From Pseudonocardia autotrophica (GTDB lineage: Bacteria; Actinomycetota; Actinomycetes; Mycobacteriales; Pseudonocardiaceae): a DNA stretch of 64,000 nt. Numbering within the stretch: the stretch's first letter is position 1; each line of letters opens with the position of its first letter. The DNA is taken from assembly GCF_000717175.1 (NCBI RefSeq), contig NZ_JNYD01000004.1, forward strand, positions 62,001-126,000, written 5' to 3'. Shown piece by piece: positions 9,208 through 18,072 of this stretch. The notes beneath the pieces were generated by a model. It was given only the letters and a program-made list of their open reading frames with translations. It had not been told where the DNA came from and ran no database searches. Made by a program: the position numbers and the translations under genes.

Positions 9208-12200
9208 ATGACGGCCCCACCTGCCCCGAGCACGCACCACCTGCTGCTGGCCCTGGCCGGCCGCGTCGACGACGACCTGCTGGCCACCGCCCGCGAGCTC
9301 GTCGCGATCGGCGAGGAGCCGCAGGCGCTGGAGATCCTCGTCGCGACCCTGGTCGCCGACCGCACCGCGCTCCCCGCCCCGCTGCGGTCCGAGGTCGTGG
9401 AGCTGTCCCGCCGGCGCGCGGTCGAGTTCGACGTCGACGGCCTCCTCGCCCCCGCCGCCGGGTCGCTCGACGGCACCCGCCATGTCTTCGGCGCGGGCCC
9501 GGCCGGCGCGGACGAACGGATCGCGGAGCTGATCACCTCCCCGCCGCCCGGCTCGACGGTGCGGGTGACGTGGCGGTTGACGCCCGCGGGTGCCGCGCCG
9601 GGGCCGGTGCCGCACCCGGTGCTGCTGGTGGAGCTGTCCGGGCCGGGGATCGCGCCCGAGGTCGTGTCGTACCGGCTCGGGGCGCACCTGACGCGGTCCG
9701 GCCTGCCGGCGTCGGTGGAGGCGTACACGCCCGCCGACGCGCTCCCGGCCTACCAGCGTGCGGCGCTGGAGCGGGCGCGGGAGATCGGGCGGGCCGGGGG
9801 GCCGGCTCCCTTCGGCGGTGCCGCTCAGGGTGGGGTCGGTCACGGCGCAGCAGCTCCCGGGGCGGCGGGCGGCGGGGCCGGACGCAGTGGGGCGGCTGTG
9901 CGCAGTGGGGCGGCTGTGCACGGCGGCCCGGTGCCCTTCGGTGAGTCCGCTGCTCATCACGGCGGTGGGGCTGTCCACGGCGGGACGGCTGCCCCCGGCG
10001 GGGCGATTGCTCATGGCGGGGCGGCTGCTCACCACAGCCCTGCGGCCGACCACGGCGCAGCTGCTGCTCACGCCGGCGCGGCCGCTCACGGCGAAATGGC
10101 GACCCACGGAGGTGCGGCCGCCCACGGCGATGCGGGTGTCGGGCTCGCGGAATCGGACGAGGTCCAGAACGCCGGGCGGGTGCCCGGCGAGGAGGCGGCG
10201 AGCCGTCCCGACGAGGTCCGGCCGGCGCCCGGTCGGGCGGAGCCGGGATCGCGGCCCTCGCCGTCGCCCCGACCCGTGACCGCGGGGCCGGGCACCCTCC
10301 CGCCCGTGCCGCGCCCGGTCCTCGGTCAGCCGATCACGACCTCGCAGCCGCCGGCCGCGTTCCAGCCGCTGCGCCCACACCCGGAAGCCGCCGAGAGCGC
10401 GGTCATCGAGGGGCCGGCCCAGGTCGCCGACACCCCGGCGGACCGCTCCGGGCCGCGCCCGGTGCCGAGCCCCGGCCCCCGATCCCACGGCCCACGACTC
10501 GGCGCCGTCGAGCCGGACGGCCCGCACCACGAGCCGCGGACCACGCCCTTCGAGCGCACCCGGGCGCCCGGGGCCCGCCGGTCCGGCCCCGCGCTCAGCG
10601 TGGTGCCCCCCGCGCCGGGACACGAGCCCCCGAGCGGGCCGCGCCAGGCGCCCGTCACGCGTCCGACGCCGGTCGTGCATGCCGAGGACTCGCTCCCGAC
10701 CCCGGTCGAGCCCTGGCCGGCGTCCCGCGGCGAGGAGACCGAGGAGGCGGACCCGCCCGTCCTCGCGTCGATGCGGGACCCGCTGAGCGGTCCGCTGCGC
10801 GAGCCGCTGCTCGACGCCCAGCTCGACCGCGCCGAGACCGGCCCCGTGCCGATCGTCGGCCTCACCCCGCCGCAGGTCTCGCCCGTCGAGGAGGGCACCG
10901 CCGAGGCGGAGCCCGACGCCGCCGAGCCGTCGGAGGCCCCGGCCTCCGCTCCGACGACGGGGCGGCGCCGTCGCGCCGAGGAGCCCCGGCGGGAGCCTGC
11001 CGCGGAGTGGACACGCGACTGGACGTCCGGTGCCTGGGCCATGCCGACCACCGAGCGTCGCTCCGGATCCGCTCTCCCGGCTGCCGGCCGGGCCGCCGCG
11101 GCCGACGACGCGGGCCGCACCGCGCCGCTCGGGGCGACCTCACAGGAGTCCGCGTCTGCAAACAGCACGGACCCGACGGGCCCGGCACAAGGTCCCTCGG
11201 ACGTGGACCTGCCCGGCTCGCGCGATGGCGCGAACGCCCTCGCCCCCGCGGCGAGCAGCTCCGACCAGCACGACCAGACGGTCGATGCACCTGAGTTCGG
11301 TGGGCACTCGCCCCTGGCCGGGTCGCTGAACAGCGGAGATGGCGCCTCCGGGACCGTCGGCTCCCAGGGCGAGCACCGCACGAGCGACGCGACTGCAGGC
11401 CCCGAGGGAACCCGACTCGATGCGCGCGACACCGACTCGCCCTCCGGCGGCTCGGCGAACGGTGGAGGCCGTCGCCGTGCCGATGCGCCGGACCGCCCGG
11501 GCGCCCCGTTCACTGCCCCGACGGGCTCCGGGGGGCGTCGACGCGCCGAGCGCACGAGCGGCGCCGCGGACCACTCGGGCGCCCCGTCCGAGACCGGCGA
11601 CCCGCGCGGTTCGTCGGAGCGCGTCGACGAGGCGCTCCGGTCAGCAGGCGCCTCCGATCCGTCCCCGCGCGAGGCCACTCCCGGCTCGTCCGCGAGCGAC
11701 GACCCTTCCCGCTCGCTCCTCGAGGGTGACGCACCCGGCGCGCACCCGGACGGGGACCCCTCCGGCCCGGGCCGGGGCGGGAACACCTCCGACCCGAGCG
11801 GAACCTGGGACCCGCATCCCGGCAGCGCGACCAGCTCGATGCGCGGCGGCGAGCCCTCCGACTCGCGCCCGACCGGCTTCTCCGACCCGCCCCTCGCCGG
11901 AGGGATCCCCGGCCCGAACCGGGGCGGGGACACCTCCGCCTCGAGCCCGCGCGACACCTCGGGCCCGCCCCTCGGCAGCCAGACCGGCCCGGACCGGAGC
12001 GGGGGCACCTCCGGCCCGCGCCAAACCGACATCTCCGACTCGCCCCGCGAGGGATCTGCTGCGGGTCGGAACATCGCCGGCTCGCACACCGGCCCCGCCT
12101 CGGGTCCTGGTGGCGCCTCCACCGCCTCCGACTCGAGCAACGCGGTGGCACCGCGCTCGACCGACGCCACCGGCCCGGAGGACCCGTCCGGCTCGCATCT

Positions 12201-13023
12201 GGGCGGTGTCACCTCCGGCTCGCGCGCTGGCGCTGCCGCCGCGGGCCTGGGCGGCGACACCTCTGCCTCGCACCTGAGCGGCGGCACCTCCGGCCCCCGC
12301 CCGGATGCGCCCGACTCCCACTCGGGCGACACCCTCGGCTCAGCCGCCCCCAACTCGTCCGGCGACAGCGGCTCGCTACAGGGCGACAACGCCCCGGGCA
12401 GCGGGGCCGCGAACCGGTCGGGCTCCGCCGCGGCTGCACACGGCGACACCCCGGATGAGGGCGAGGACGACGCCCCCACCGGGCGCCGCGCCGCCAGGGA
12501 CGGGGTGCCGACGATCCGTCCGGTGCCGGGTGGCCGTCGTCGCGCCCGGCATCGCCCGGACGACGCGGAGCCCGACCCGTGGGGCTTCGCGACCGACGCC
12601 GGACCCGCGGCGCCCGCCGCTGATGCGGAGCCCGCACCGCAGCCCGACGAGGGGCCGCAGGACCGCTCGGACGGGCTGCCCCCGCCCCGGCCGGTGCCGC
12701 GGACGATCCCGCGCATCCGGCGCACGTCCGAGCAGCCCGTCAGCGGGCTCTTCGGTCCCGGTGAGGTGCCGCCCAGCCGTCCGGACGACCCCTTCGGCAC
12801 CGGTCCGGGCCCGGCCCGCGCCGAGGACGAACCGCGGGGCGACGACACCCCGGCGTCCGACGGGCCCGCCGGGCAGGAGACCGTTGCGGAGTCGTTCTCC
12901 TCGCTCTCCAGCCGTGAACAGGACCTGTTGCGCCTGCTCCAGCAGGAGCTGGCGGTGCGGGAGTCCTCGCCGGAGCGTCGCAACGGCTCCGGCCCCTACG
13001 GCCCGCCGGACCTCGCAGGCTGA
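9208..13023 (+). CDS. Giant low-complexity protein with folded N-terminus
   Basis: This is a continuous 1271-codon frame with a good ribosome site (GAAAGGAGG) before ATG 9208. Residues 1-190 look folded: a helical HHLLLALAGRVDDDLLATA domain, then DGTRHVFGAGPAG and strand-rich sequence. Residues 200-320 are Gly/Ala/His repeats (HGGAAAHG type). Residues 330-1150 are disordered Pro/Ser/Gly/Asp sequence with SGPR, SDPP and GGDTS motifs recurring many times. A basic motif GRRRA[D/E] recurs near residues 584, 753, 772 and 1110. The C-terminus has a short amphipathic helix (SLSSREQDLLRLLQQEL). Function is unknown; it could be a scaffold or cell-envelope-linked protein. It ends before a strong terminator. 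Confidence 0.65.
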   Translation: MTAPPAPSTHHLLLALAGRVDDDLLATARELVAIGEEPQALEILVATLVADRTALPAPLRSEVVELSRRRAVEFDVDGLLAPAAGSLDGTRHVFGAGPAGADERIAELITSPPPGSTVRVTWRLTPAGAAPGPVPHPVLLVELSGPGIAPEVVSYRLGAHLTRSGLPASVEAYTPADALPAYQRAALERAREIGRAGGPAPFGGAAQGGVGHGAAAPGAAGGGAGRSGAAVRSGAAVHGGPVPFGESAAHHGGGAVHGGTAAPGGAIAHGGAAAHHSPAADHGAAAAHAGAAAHGEMATHGGAAAHGDAGVGLAESDEVQNAGRVPGEEAASRPDEVRPAPGRAEPGSRPSPSPRPVTAGPGTLPPVPRPVLGQPITTSQPPAAFQPLRPHPEAAESAVIEGPAQVADTPADRSGPRPVPSPGPRSHGPRLGAVEPDGPHHEPRTTPFERTRAPGARRSGPALSVVPPAPGHEPPSGPRQAPVTRPTPVVHAEDSLPTPVEPWPASRGEETEEADPPVLASMRDPLSGPLREPLLDAQLDRAETGPVPIVGLTPPQVSPVEEGTAEAEPDAAEPSEAPASAPTTGRRRRAEEPRREPAAEWTRDWTSGAWAMPTTERRSGSALPAAGRAAAADDAGRTAPLGATSQESASANSTDPTGPAQGPSDVDLPGSRDGANALAPAASSSDQHDQTVDAPEFGGHSPLAGSLNSGDGASGTVGSQGEHRTSDATAGPEGTRLDARDTDSPSGGSANGGGRRRADAPDRPGAPFTAPTGSGGRRRAERTSGAADHSGAPSETGDPRGSSERVDEALRSAGASDPSPREATPGSSASDDPSRSLLEGDAPGAHPDGDPSGPGRGGNTSDPSGTWDPHPGSATSSMRGGEPSDSRPTGFSDPPLAGGIPGPNRGGDTSASSPRDTSGPPLGSQTGPDRSGGTSGPRQTDISDSPREGSAAGRNIAGSHTGPASGPGGASTASDSSNAVAPRSTDATGPEDPSGSHLGGVTSGSRAGAAAAGLGGDTSASHLSGGTSGPRPDAPDSHSGDTLGSAAPNSSGDSGSLQGDNAPGSGAANRSGSAAAAHGDTPDEGEDDAPTGRRAARDGVPTIRPVPGGRRRARHRPDDAEPDPWGFATDAGPAAPAADAEPAPQPDEGPQDRSDGLPPPRPVPRTIPRIRRTSEQPVSGLFGPGEVPPSRPDDPFGTGPGPARAEDEPRGDDTPASDGPAGQETVAESFSSLSSREQDLLRLLQQELAVRESSPERRNGSGPYGPPDLAG

Positions 13024-13056
13024 TCAACGCCGGCCGCGCAGGTCGAACGGGACACC

Positions 13057-13086
13057 AGGGCTGTTCTCGAACTCGAGAACAGCCCT
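13057..13086. terminator. Bidirectional terminator hairpin
   Basis: AGGGCTGTTCTCGA and TCGAGAACAGCCCT form a 14-bp perfect inverted repeat separated by two bases. It lies between the convergent low-complexity gene and the Gfo/Idh gene. Confidence 0.75.
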
Positions 13087-13096
13087 CACGCCCCAC

Positions 13097-13990
13097 CTAC
13101 CCCCGCGCCAACTCCTCCGCCCGCGCCAGCACCCGCTGCACGTGGAGGCTGCGGGCGGCGGAGTGCGGGCCGTCGACGAGGCCATCGGCGACCGCGTCGA
13201 GCAGCTCGTCGAGGAGGACGGCGTAGGAGGCGGTCGCGTCGGCGGGGCGGTCGGTGAGCACGTGCCGACCGACCGAGCCGAAGGCCGTCACCTCCATCTC
13301 GGTGGGGTCGATCGGCAGCGCGAGCGAGAGCGTCAGGGTGCTGCGGGCGCCGCCGACGTGCCGCAGACCGACCTGCCAGAGGTCCGGCGCGCTCGCGTGG
13401 GCGAACTCGACGTCGACGACCTCGCCGAGCGCGGCGTCGAGCAGGTCGACCATGTGCGGGCCGATGTCGAGCAGCGCGCCCCGCTCGGCCCGCCAGGCCG
13501 ACGCCGAGTACGGACCGCCGAGCAGCGCTCCGGAGAGCCAGCGGGCGGTGGCGGTGGTGTCGGCGTCGGCGGGACCGGCCGGGAGCCCGGCGAGCCAGGC
13601 ACGGACCGGCGGGTGGAAGCGCAACGTGAACACGGTCGTCGAGCAGACTTCGGCCTCGGCGATCGCGGCCGCGGTGCGTTCGGCGGCGGGCAGCGTGTCG
13701 GCGAGCGGCTTGTCCAGGATCAGGTGCTTCCCCAGGGCCGCGGCCGAGGGGGCCAACGCGCCCTGCACCGCGGGCGGCACGGCGAAGGCGACGGCGTCGA
13801 CGGCCTCGAACAGCTCCTCGACCTCGACGAACGGTGTGCCGCCGTGCAGTGCGGTGATCTCCCGGGCCGGCTCGGGCCGCCGCGTCCAGACGCCCGCCAG
13901 CTCCACCCCGGGATGGGCGGCGAGGGCGGGGGCGTGCACGGAGCGGGCCCACGGCCCGCCCCCGACGAGTCCGACGCGCAGCTGATCCAC
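13097..13990 (-). CDS. Gfo/Idh/MocA family oxidoreductase
   Basis: This 297-residue NAD(P)-dependent oxidoreductase has the N-terminal Rossmann motif VGLVGGGPWARSVHAPAL, the family KP motif in HLILDKPLADT near residue 95, and a C-terminal alpha/beta domain with GALLDIGPHMVDL, which includes the catalytic-region His. Members oxidise or reduce sugars, inositols and related compounds. The substrate is not evident, and no sugar genes lie nearby. The start is GTG 13990. The gene stands alone, ending at the shared terminator. Confidence 0.85.
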   Translation of the reverse strand: MDQLRVGLVGGGPWARSVHAPALAAHPGVELAGVWTRRPEPAREITALHGGTPFVEVEELFEAVDAVAFAVPPAVQGALAPSAAALGKHLILDKPLADTLPAAERTAAAIAEAEVCSTTVFTLRFHPPVRAWLAGLPAGPADADTTATARWLSGALLGGPYSASAWRAERGALLDIGPHMVDLLDAALGEVVDVEFAHASAPDLWQVGLRHVGGARSTLTLSLALPIDPTEMEVTAFGSVGRHVLTDRPADATASYAVLLDELLDAVADGLVDGPHSAARSLHVQRVLARAEELARG

Positions 13991-14051
13991 GGCCCCATCC
14001 TGCCCGCTCGCCCTGGCCGACCCGCGTCACGCACCCCTACACAGCCCTGAG

Positions 14052-14222
14052 CGCGTCATGGGTACACAGAGGCAGCAGGCCGCGGCGCACCCTCACGCGA
14101 GCAGAACACACCACCCCAACGCGCTATGGATCCACAACGCGGCCGAGAGCCCCACTCCGAGCGCGTCAGGGATCCATAACGCGACCGAGACCTCGCCCGA
14201 AGCGCCGTGGGGATCGATGAAC
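14052..14222. repeat. Array B of 22-bp imperfect palindromes
   Basis: Two clear units lie at 14121-14142 and 14162-14183 (spaced 41 bp), each CGCG-TM-RTGGATCC/AGGGATCC-A-YAACGCG in form. Weaker units begin near 14052 and 14202. They occupy the 314-bp gap between the divergent Gfo/Idh and NUDIX genes; apart from a -10 box at 14293 I see nothing else in that gap. The family is the same as at 1348-1450 and 59036-59139. Confidence 0.7.
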
Positions 14223-14292
14223 CAGCCTCGATCCGTCCCGCGATGCGGGCGGCGTGGCCATCTTCACGGCCGACCCCCGGCGGGCGGCGGGT

Positions 14293-14298
14293 TAAGGT
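14293..14298 (+). promoter_or_regulatory. -10 box of a leaderless-type promoter
   Basis: TAAGGT lies six bases before the GTG of the NUDIX gene, placing the transcription start at the start codon. Confidence 0.5.
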
Positions 14299-14304
14299 CC
14301 GGAC

Positions 14305-15141
14305 GTGAGCGTCGCCGGTGACAACACGACCGAGAGCGCCGCGCAGCCGAAGCCGGCCGCGACGGTGCTGCTGCTTCGCGACGACCCGGCACCCCCGCCC
14401 GGTCGCGCCCCCCTGCAGGTCTTCCTGCAGCGCAGGGTGAAGCAGATGGCCTTCGCGGGTGGCATGACCGTGTTCCCGGGCGGCAGCGTCGACCCCTCCG
14501 ACGTGCCCGACGCCGAGCGTTGGGCCGGCCCCGACCCCACCGAGTGGGCCGAGCTGATCGGCGTGACGCCGGAGGTCGCGGGGCAAGCCGTGTCCGCGGC
14601 CGTGCGCGAGGTGTTCGAGGAGACCGGCGTGCTGCTCGCGGGCCCGCCCGGCGGCGAGCCCGGCTCCCTCACCGCGCAGGCCCCGCTGTGGCGCAAGCAG
14701 CTCACCGAGCACACGCTCTCGCTGGCCCAGGTCCTGGTGGACTCCGGCTACGTGCTGCGCTCGGACCTGCTGCGGACCTGGGCGCACTGGGTGACACCGC
14801 CGCAGGAGGGCCGCCGCTACGACACGATCTTCTTCGTCGCGGGCATGCCGGCCGGTCAGGAGGCCGACGCGCACACGACCGAGGCCGTCGAGGCGACCTG
14901 GTGGTACCCCGAGGACGCGTTGGCGGCGTTCGACACCGGCGAGATGACGCTGATGCCGCCGACCCTGCTCTCGCTGCGGGACCTCTCCGCCTTCTCGACG
15001 ACGGCCGAGGCGCTGGCCGGGTGCGCGGGCCGGGACATGACCCCGGTGCACCCGAAGTTCCGCAAGGACGACGCGGGCGTCCGGTACGTCATCCTCCCGG
15101 ACGGCTCCGAGCACCAGTTCGCGCCCGCGCGGTCGGCGTGA
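14305..15141 (+). CDS. NUDIX hydrolase with split NUDIX box (NUDT19-like)
   Basis: This 278-residue hydrolase of nucleoside diphosphates linked to another moiety has a NUDIX box opened by an insertion. The GG part is in FPGGSVDPSD near residue 58 and the catalytic REVFEETGVLL near residue 108, about 45 residues later. That layout is typical of NUDT19-type (CoA-diphosphatase-like) enzymes. The C-terminal part (GRDMTPVHPKFRKDD) is conserved in this group as I remember it. The end overlaps the metallo-hydrolase start by four bases (GTGA), so the two are co-translated. The start GTG 14305 has no ribosome site and is probably leaderless. Confidence 0.82.
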   Translation: MSVAGDNTTESAAQPKPAATVLLLRDDPAPPPGRAPLQVFLQRRVKQMAFAGGMTVFPGGSVDPSDVPDAERWAGPDPTEWAELIGVTPEVAGQAVSAAVREVFEETGVLLAGPPGGEPGSLTAQAPLWRKQLTEHTLSLAQVLVDSGYVLRSDLLRTWAHWVTPPQEGRRYDTIFFVAGMPAGQEADAHTTEAVEATWWYPEDALAAFDTGEMTLMPPTLLSLRDLSAFSTTAEALAGCAGRDMTPVHPKFRKDDAGVRYVILPDGSEHQFAPARSA

Positions 15142-15929
15142 CCGCTCCGGCCTACGGCGTCCTGCGGGAGGTCACGCCGCTCGTCTCGGTGCTGCTGCAG
15201 AACAACCCCGGCCCGATGACGCTGGAGGGCACCAACACCTGGGTGCTGCGGGCGCCCGGGGTGGAGGAGTGCATCGTCGTCGACCCCGGCGAGGCGGACG
15301 ACGAGGAGCACCTCGAGCGGCTCACGGCGCAGGGGCCCGTGGCCCGGATCCTGCTGACCCACCGGCACCACGACCACTGCGGCGCGGCCCGACGGCTCGC
15401 CGAGCTCACCAGGGCGCCGGTGCAGGCCCTGGACCCGAGCCTCGTGCTCGGCTCCGAGGCGTTGTCCGACGGCGACGTGGTGGCCGCGGCGGGGCTGGAG
15501 CTGCGGGTGGTGGCGACGCCCGGGCACACGTCGGACTCGACGTCGTTCCTGCTGGAGGGCCCGGGTGACGGGCCGCCGCCGCTGCTGGCCGGCGACATGA
15601 TCCTCGGCCACGGCACCACCGTGATCGCGCACCCGGACGGCGCGCTCGCCCCGTACCTCTCCTCGCTGGACTGGTACGCCGACCTGCCGCCCGGCACCAC
15701 CGTGCTGACCGGCCACGGCCCGGAGCTGCCCGACGCCGCGGCCGTCGCGACGTACTACCGCGAGCACCGCCACCAGCGGCTCGACCAGGTCCGCGAGGCC
15801 CTGCGCACGCTGCCCGAGGACCCGACGCCCCGGCAGGTGGTCGAGGTGGTGTACGCCGACGTCGACCAGCGGCTGTGGGACGCCGCGGAGCTCTCGGTGA
15901 AGGCCCAGCTGGACTACCTACGCGGCTGA
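15138..15929 (+). CDS. Metallo-beta-lactamase fold hydrolase (LACTB2-like)
   Basis: This 263-residue hydrolase has the zinc-binding motif THRHHDHCG near residue 75, a downstream TPGHTSDSTSF His, LLAGDMILGHG Asp and a final TGHGPEL His. The long C-terminal helical region (RQVVEVVYADVDQRLWDAA) matches the LACTB2/Rv3677c group, members of which act as nucleases or thioesterases. It is translationally coupled to the NUDIX gene. Its 3' end overlaps the convergent MFS gene by 12 bases. Confidence 0.88.
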   Translation: MTAPAYGVLREVTPLVSVLLQNNPGPMTLEGTNTWVLRAPGVEECIVVDPGEADDEEHLERLTAQGPVARILLTHRHHDHCGAARRLAELTRAPVQALDPSLVLGSEALSDGDVVAAAGLELRVVATPGHTSDSTSFLLEGPGDGPPPLLAGDMILGHGTTVIAHPDGALAPYLSSLDWYADLPPGTTVLTGHGPELPDAAAVATYYREHRHQRLDQVREALRTLPEDPTPRQVVEVVYADVDQRLWDAAELSVKAQLDYLRG

Positions 15930-17132
15930 GGGCGTCCCCTCGATCGTCCGGCGCCGGACCCAGAGCACGGCGCCGACGAGCAGGCCGGCCGCGCCACCGG
16001 TGAGGAAGGCCCCGGACGCCCCGGCCGCCTCGACCACGACCCCGGCCAGCGACTGGCCGACGGCAGCTCCCACGGTGATCGCCGTGACCACCCAGCCGAA
16101 CGCCTCGGTGGCCGCGCCGCGCGGCGCCACGACCTCCACGATGAGCGAGTGCCCCGTGGTCTGCGGCGTGATGAGCCCGCCGGCCGCCAGCATGGCGATC
16201 ACGAGCAGCACGAGCGAGTCCGCCACGCCCGCGAGCCACATGGCCAGCACCAGCACGCCGAACCCGGCGACCAGCACCGGCATCCGCAGGTGCAGCGCGC
16301 GGGGCCACGGCCGCATCCCGTAGAGGACGCCGACCAGCACGGAGGTGACCGACCAGGCCGACAGCAGCGCACCGCCCAGCCACGGCTCGCCGAGACCCGT
16401 GGCGACCGCGGGCACCCCGACCTCGACGGCGCCGACGACGAGCCCGAAGCCCAGCCCGGCCAGCGCGATCGTCCGCATGCCGGGGCTCGCGATCGCGCCC
16501 CACAGCGTCGCCCCGGTCGACGGGAGCGGCCGGCTGCCGCGCACGGGCCCGCTCAGCGCGAATCCCACCGTCCCGACGACGGTCGCGGCCACGGCCACCG
16601 CCGTGCCGGTCCCGGGCCAGGGCGTGGAGGCCAGCAGCGCGGCCACACCCGGCCCGAGGATGAAGAAGACCTCGAGGCTGATCGCCTCGTAGCTGTACGC
16701 CGCCTCGCGCCGCGGCCCGGACGGCACCAGCCGCTCCCACAGCGCCCGGGAGGCGCCGGGCATGGCGGGCATGACGAGCCCGGTGAACAGCGCGACCGCG
16801 ACGACGACGGGCAGCGCGACCCGCGTCTCGACGGCCGCGACGAGCCCGCCCGCGCCCAGTGCGAACAACGTGGCGACGACCAGCAGCACGCCCGACGGCC
16901 CGCGCCGGTCCATCAGCCGGCCCTGCAGCACCGAGCCGAGCGCGACGCCGACCAGCGACCCCGCCGAGACGGCACCCGCCACCGCGAACGAGCCCGACTC
17001 GCGCTGCACGTAGAGCAGCGTGGCGAAGCTGAACATGGCGACCGGGAACCGGCCCACCGCGGAGGTGAGGACGGGCACGGTCGCACCGGGAGCGGTGACG
17101 GCCGCGCGGTAGTCGGCGAGCGAGACGGACAC
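15918..17132 (-). CDS. MFS transporter
   Basis: This is a 12-helix major facilitator permease of about 404 residues. Motif A appears as LQGRLMDRRGPSGVLL between helices 2 and 3. Central and C-terminal halves alternate hydrophobic helices, with GGLITPQTTGHSLIVE in helix 10-11. The substrate is unknown; it resembles sugar or drug efflux permeases. I chose GTG 17132 because the longer form (start 17183) would include a perfect 18-bp palindrome that looks like an operator. The 3' end overlaps the convergent metallo-hydrolase gene by 12 bases. Confidence 0.8.
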   Translation of the reverse strand: MSVSLADYRAAVTAPGATVPVLTSAVGRFPVAMFSFATLLYVQRESGSFAVAGAVSAGSLVGVALGSVLQGRLMDRRGPSGVLLVVATLFALGAGGLVAAVETRVALPVVVAVALFTGLVMPAMPGASRALWERLVPSGPRREAAYSYEAISLEVFFILGPGVAALLASTPWPGTGTAVAVAATVVGTVGFALSGPVRGSRPLPSTGATLWGAIASPGMRTIALAGLGFGLVVGAVEVGVPAVATGLGEPWLGGALLSAWSVTSVLVGVLYGMRPWPRALHLRMPVLVAGFGVLVLAMWLAGVADSLVLLVIAMLAAGGLITPQTTGHSLIVEVVAPRGAATEAFGWVVTAITVGAAVGQSLAGVVVEAAGASGAFLTGGAAGLLVGAVLWVRRRTIEGTPSAA

Positions 17133-17152
17133 GCCGTCGAGGATCGCACGAT

Positions 17153-17170
17153 CTGGTACGGCCGTACCAG
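17153..17170. promoter_or_regulatory. 18-bp perfect palindrome, likely operator
   Basis: CTGGTACGG and CCGTACCAG form a gapless palindrome 20 bp upstream of the chosen MFS start. The size and symmetry suit a TetR- or MarR-type repressor. No such regulator gene lies in the window beside it. Confidence 0.6.
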
Positions 17171-17211
17171 TTATTTGCCGCACGCCACCACGAGGGTGGC
17201 GCGGGACGGTT

Positions 17212-17886
17212 CTACCGGGCGCGGCGGGCGAGCCGCTCGGGCTCCAGGATCAGCACGCTCTTGCCCTCGAGCCGCAGCCAGCCGCGGTGCGCGAAGTCCG
17301 CCAGCGCCTTGTTGACCGTCTCGCGGGAGGCGCCGACGAGCTGGGCGATCTCCTCCTGGGTCAGGTCGTGCGTGACGCGGAGCAGGCCGGACTCCTGCGA
17401 CCCGAACTGACGGGCCAGCTGCAGCAGCGACTTGGCCACGCGGCCCGGCACGTCCGTGAAGATCAGGTCCGCGAGCATGTTGTTGGTGCGGCGCAGCCGG
17501 CGGGCCAGCACGCGCAGCAGCTGCTCGGCGATCTCCGGCCGCTTGCCGATCCACTCGCGCAGCGCGGCGCGGTCCATCGTGAAGGCGCGGACCTCGGTCA
17601 CCGAGGTGGCCGACGACGTGCGCGGCCCCGGGTCGAAGATCGACAGCTCGCCGAACATGTCCGACGGGCCCGCGACCATCAACAGGTTCTCCCGGCCGTC
17701 GGGGGACTTCCGGCCGATCTTCACCTTGCCGCTGGCGATGATGTAGAGCCGGTCACCCGGCTCGCCCTCGCTGAAGATGACGTGCCCACGCGGGAACTCC
17801 ACGGGCTCCAGGGTCTGGGCCAGCACCTCGGCGGCGTGCGGCTCCACACCCTGGAAGATCCCTGCCCGGATCAGAACATCGTCCAC
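17212..17886 (-). CDS. crp: CRP/FNR-family cAMP-binding global regulator (GlxR/Crp)
   Basis: This 224-residue regulator is the same length as mycobacterial Crp. The cyclic-nucleotide-binding domain spans residues 10-125, with [17 protein letters not shown] as the phosphate-binding cassette. The C-terminal winged helix-turn-helix has [21 protein letters not shown] near residue 175. The GTG at 17886 follows a GGAGCAGGT ribosome-site-like stretch. Members bind TGTGA-N6-TCACA sites and control central metabolism. It is placed next to the small membrane gene and nth, as in M. tuberculosis Rv3676-Rv3674c. Confidence 0.93.
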   Translation of the reverse strand: MDDVLIRAGIFQGVEPHAAEVLAQTLEPVEFPRGHVIFSEGEPGDRLYIIASGKVKIGRKSPDGRENLLMVAGPSDMFGELSIFDPGPRTSSATSVTEVRAFTMDRAALREWIGKRPEIAEQLLRVLARRLRRTNNMLADLIFTDVPGRVAKSLLQLARQFGSQESGLLRVTHDLTQEEIAQLVGASRETVNKALADFAHRGWLRLEGKSVLILEPERLARRAR

Positions 17887-18027
17887 AACACCTGCTCCTC
17901 GTCCACATCCACCGCAGCCACGCGGCGGATCATCGGCGCGCCAGTCTAGGGGGTCGCTCCGCACAGTGTGACGAGACGACGTGTGAACACCATGCCCGGA
18001 TTGGGGTACCCGGGCACCGCGGACCGA

Positions 18028-18072
18028 CCCGTTCGGCCCCCCTTCCCGGCCGACCCTCACGGGCCGAACGGG
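18028..18072 (-). terminator. Hairpin directly after the small membrane-protein gene
   Basis: CCCGTTCGGCCC and GGGCCGAACGGG form a perfect 12-bp stem with a 21-base loop. It begins immediately after the stop codon of the upstream minus-strand gene and lies before the crp promoter region. There is no T-run. Confidence 0.6.

Noticed and set aside
10326..12983. 885-codon open frame on the minus strand inside the large low-complexity gene
   Set aside because: It is the complement of GC-biased repetitive codons, has no ribosome site or folded segment, and lies fully within the plus-strand gene that has a good start and terminator.
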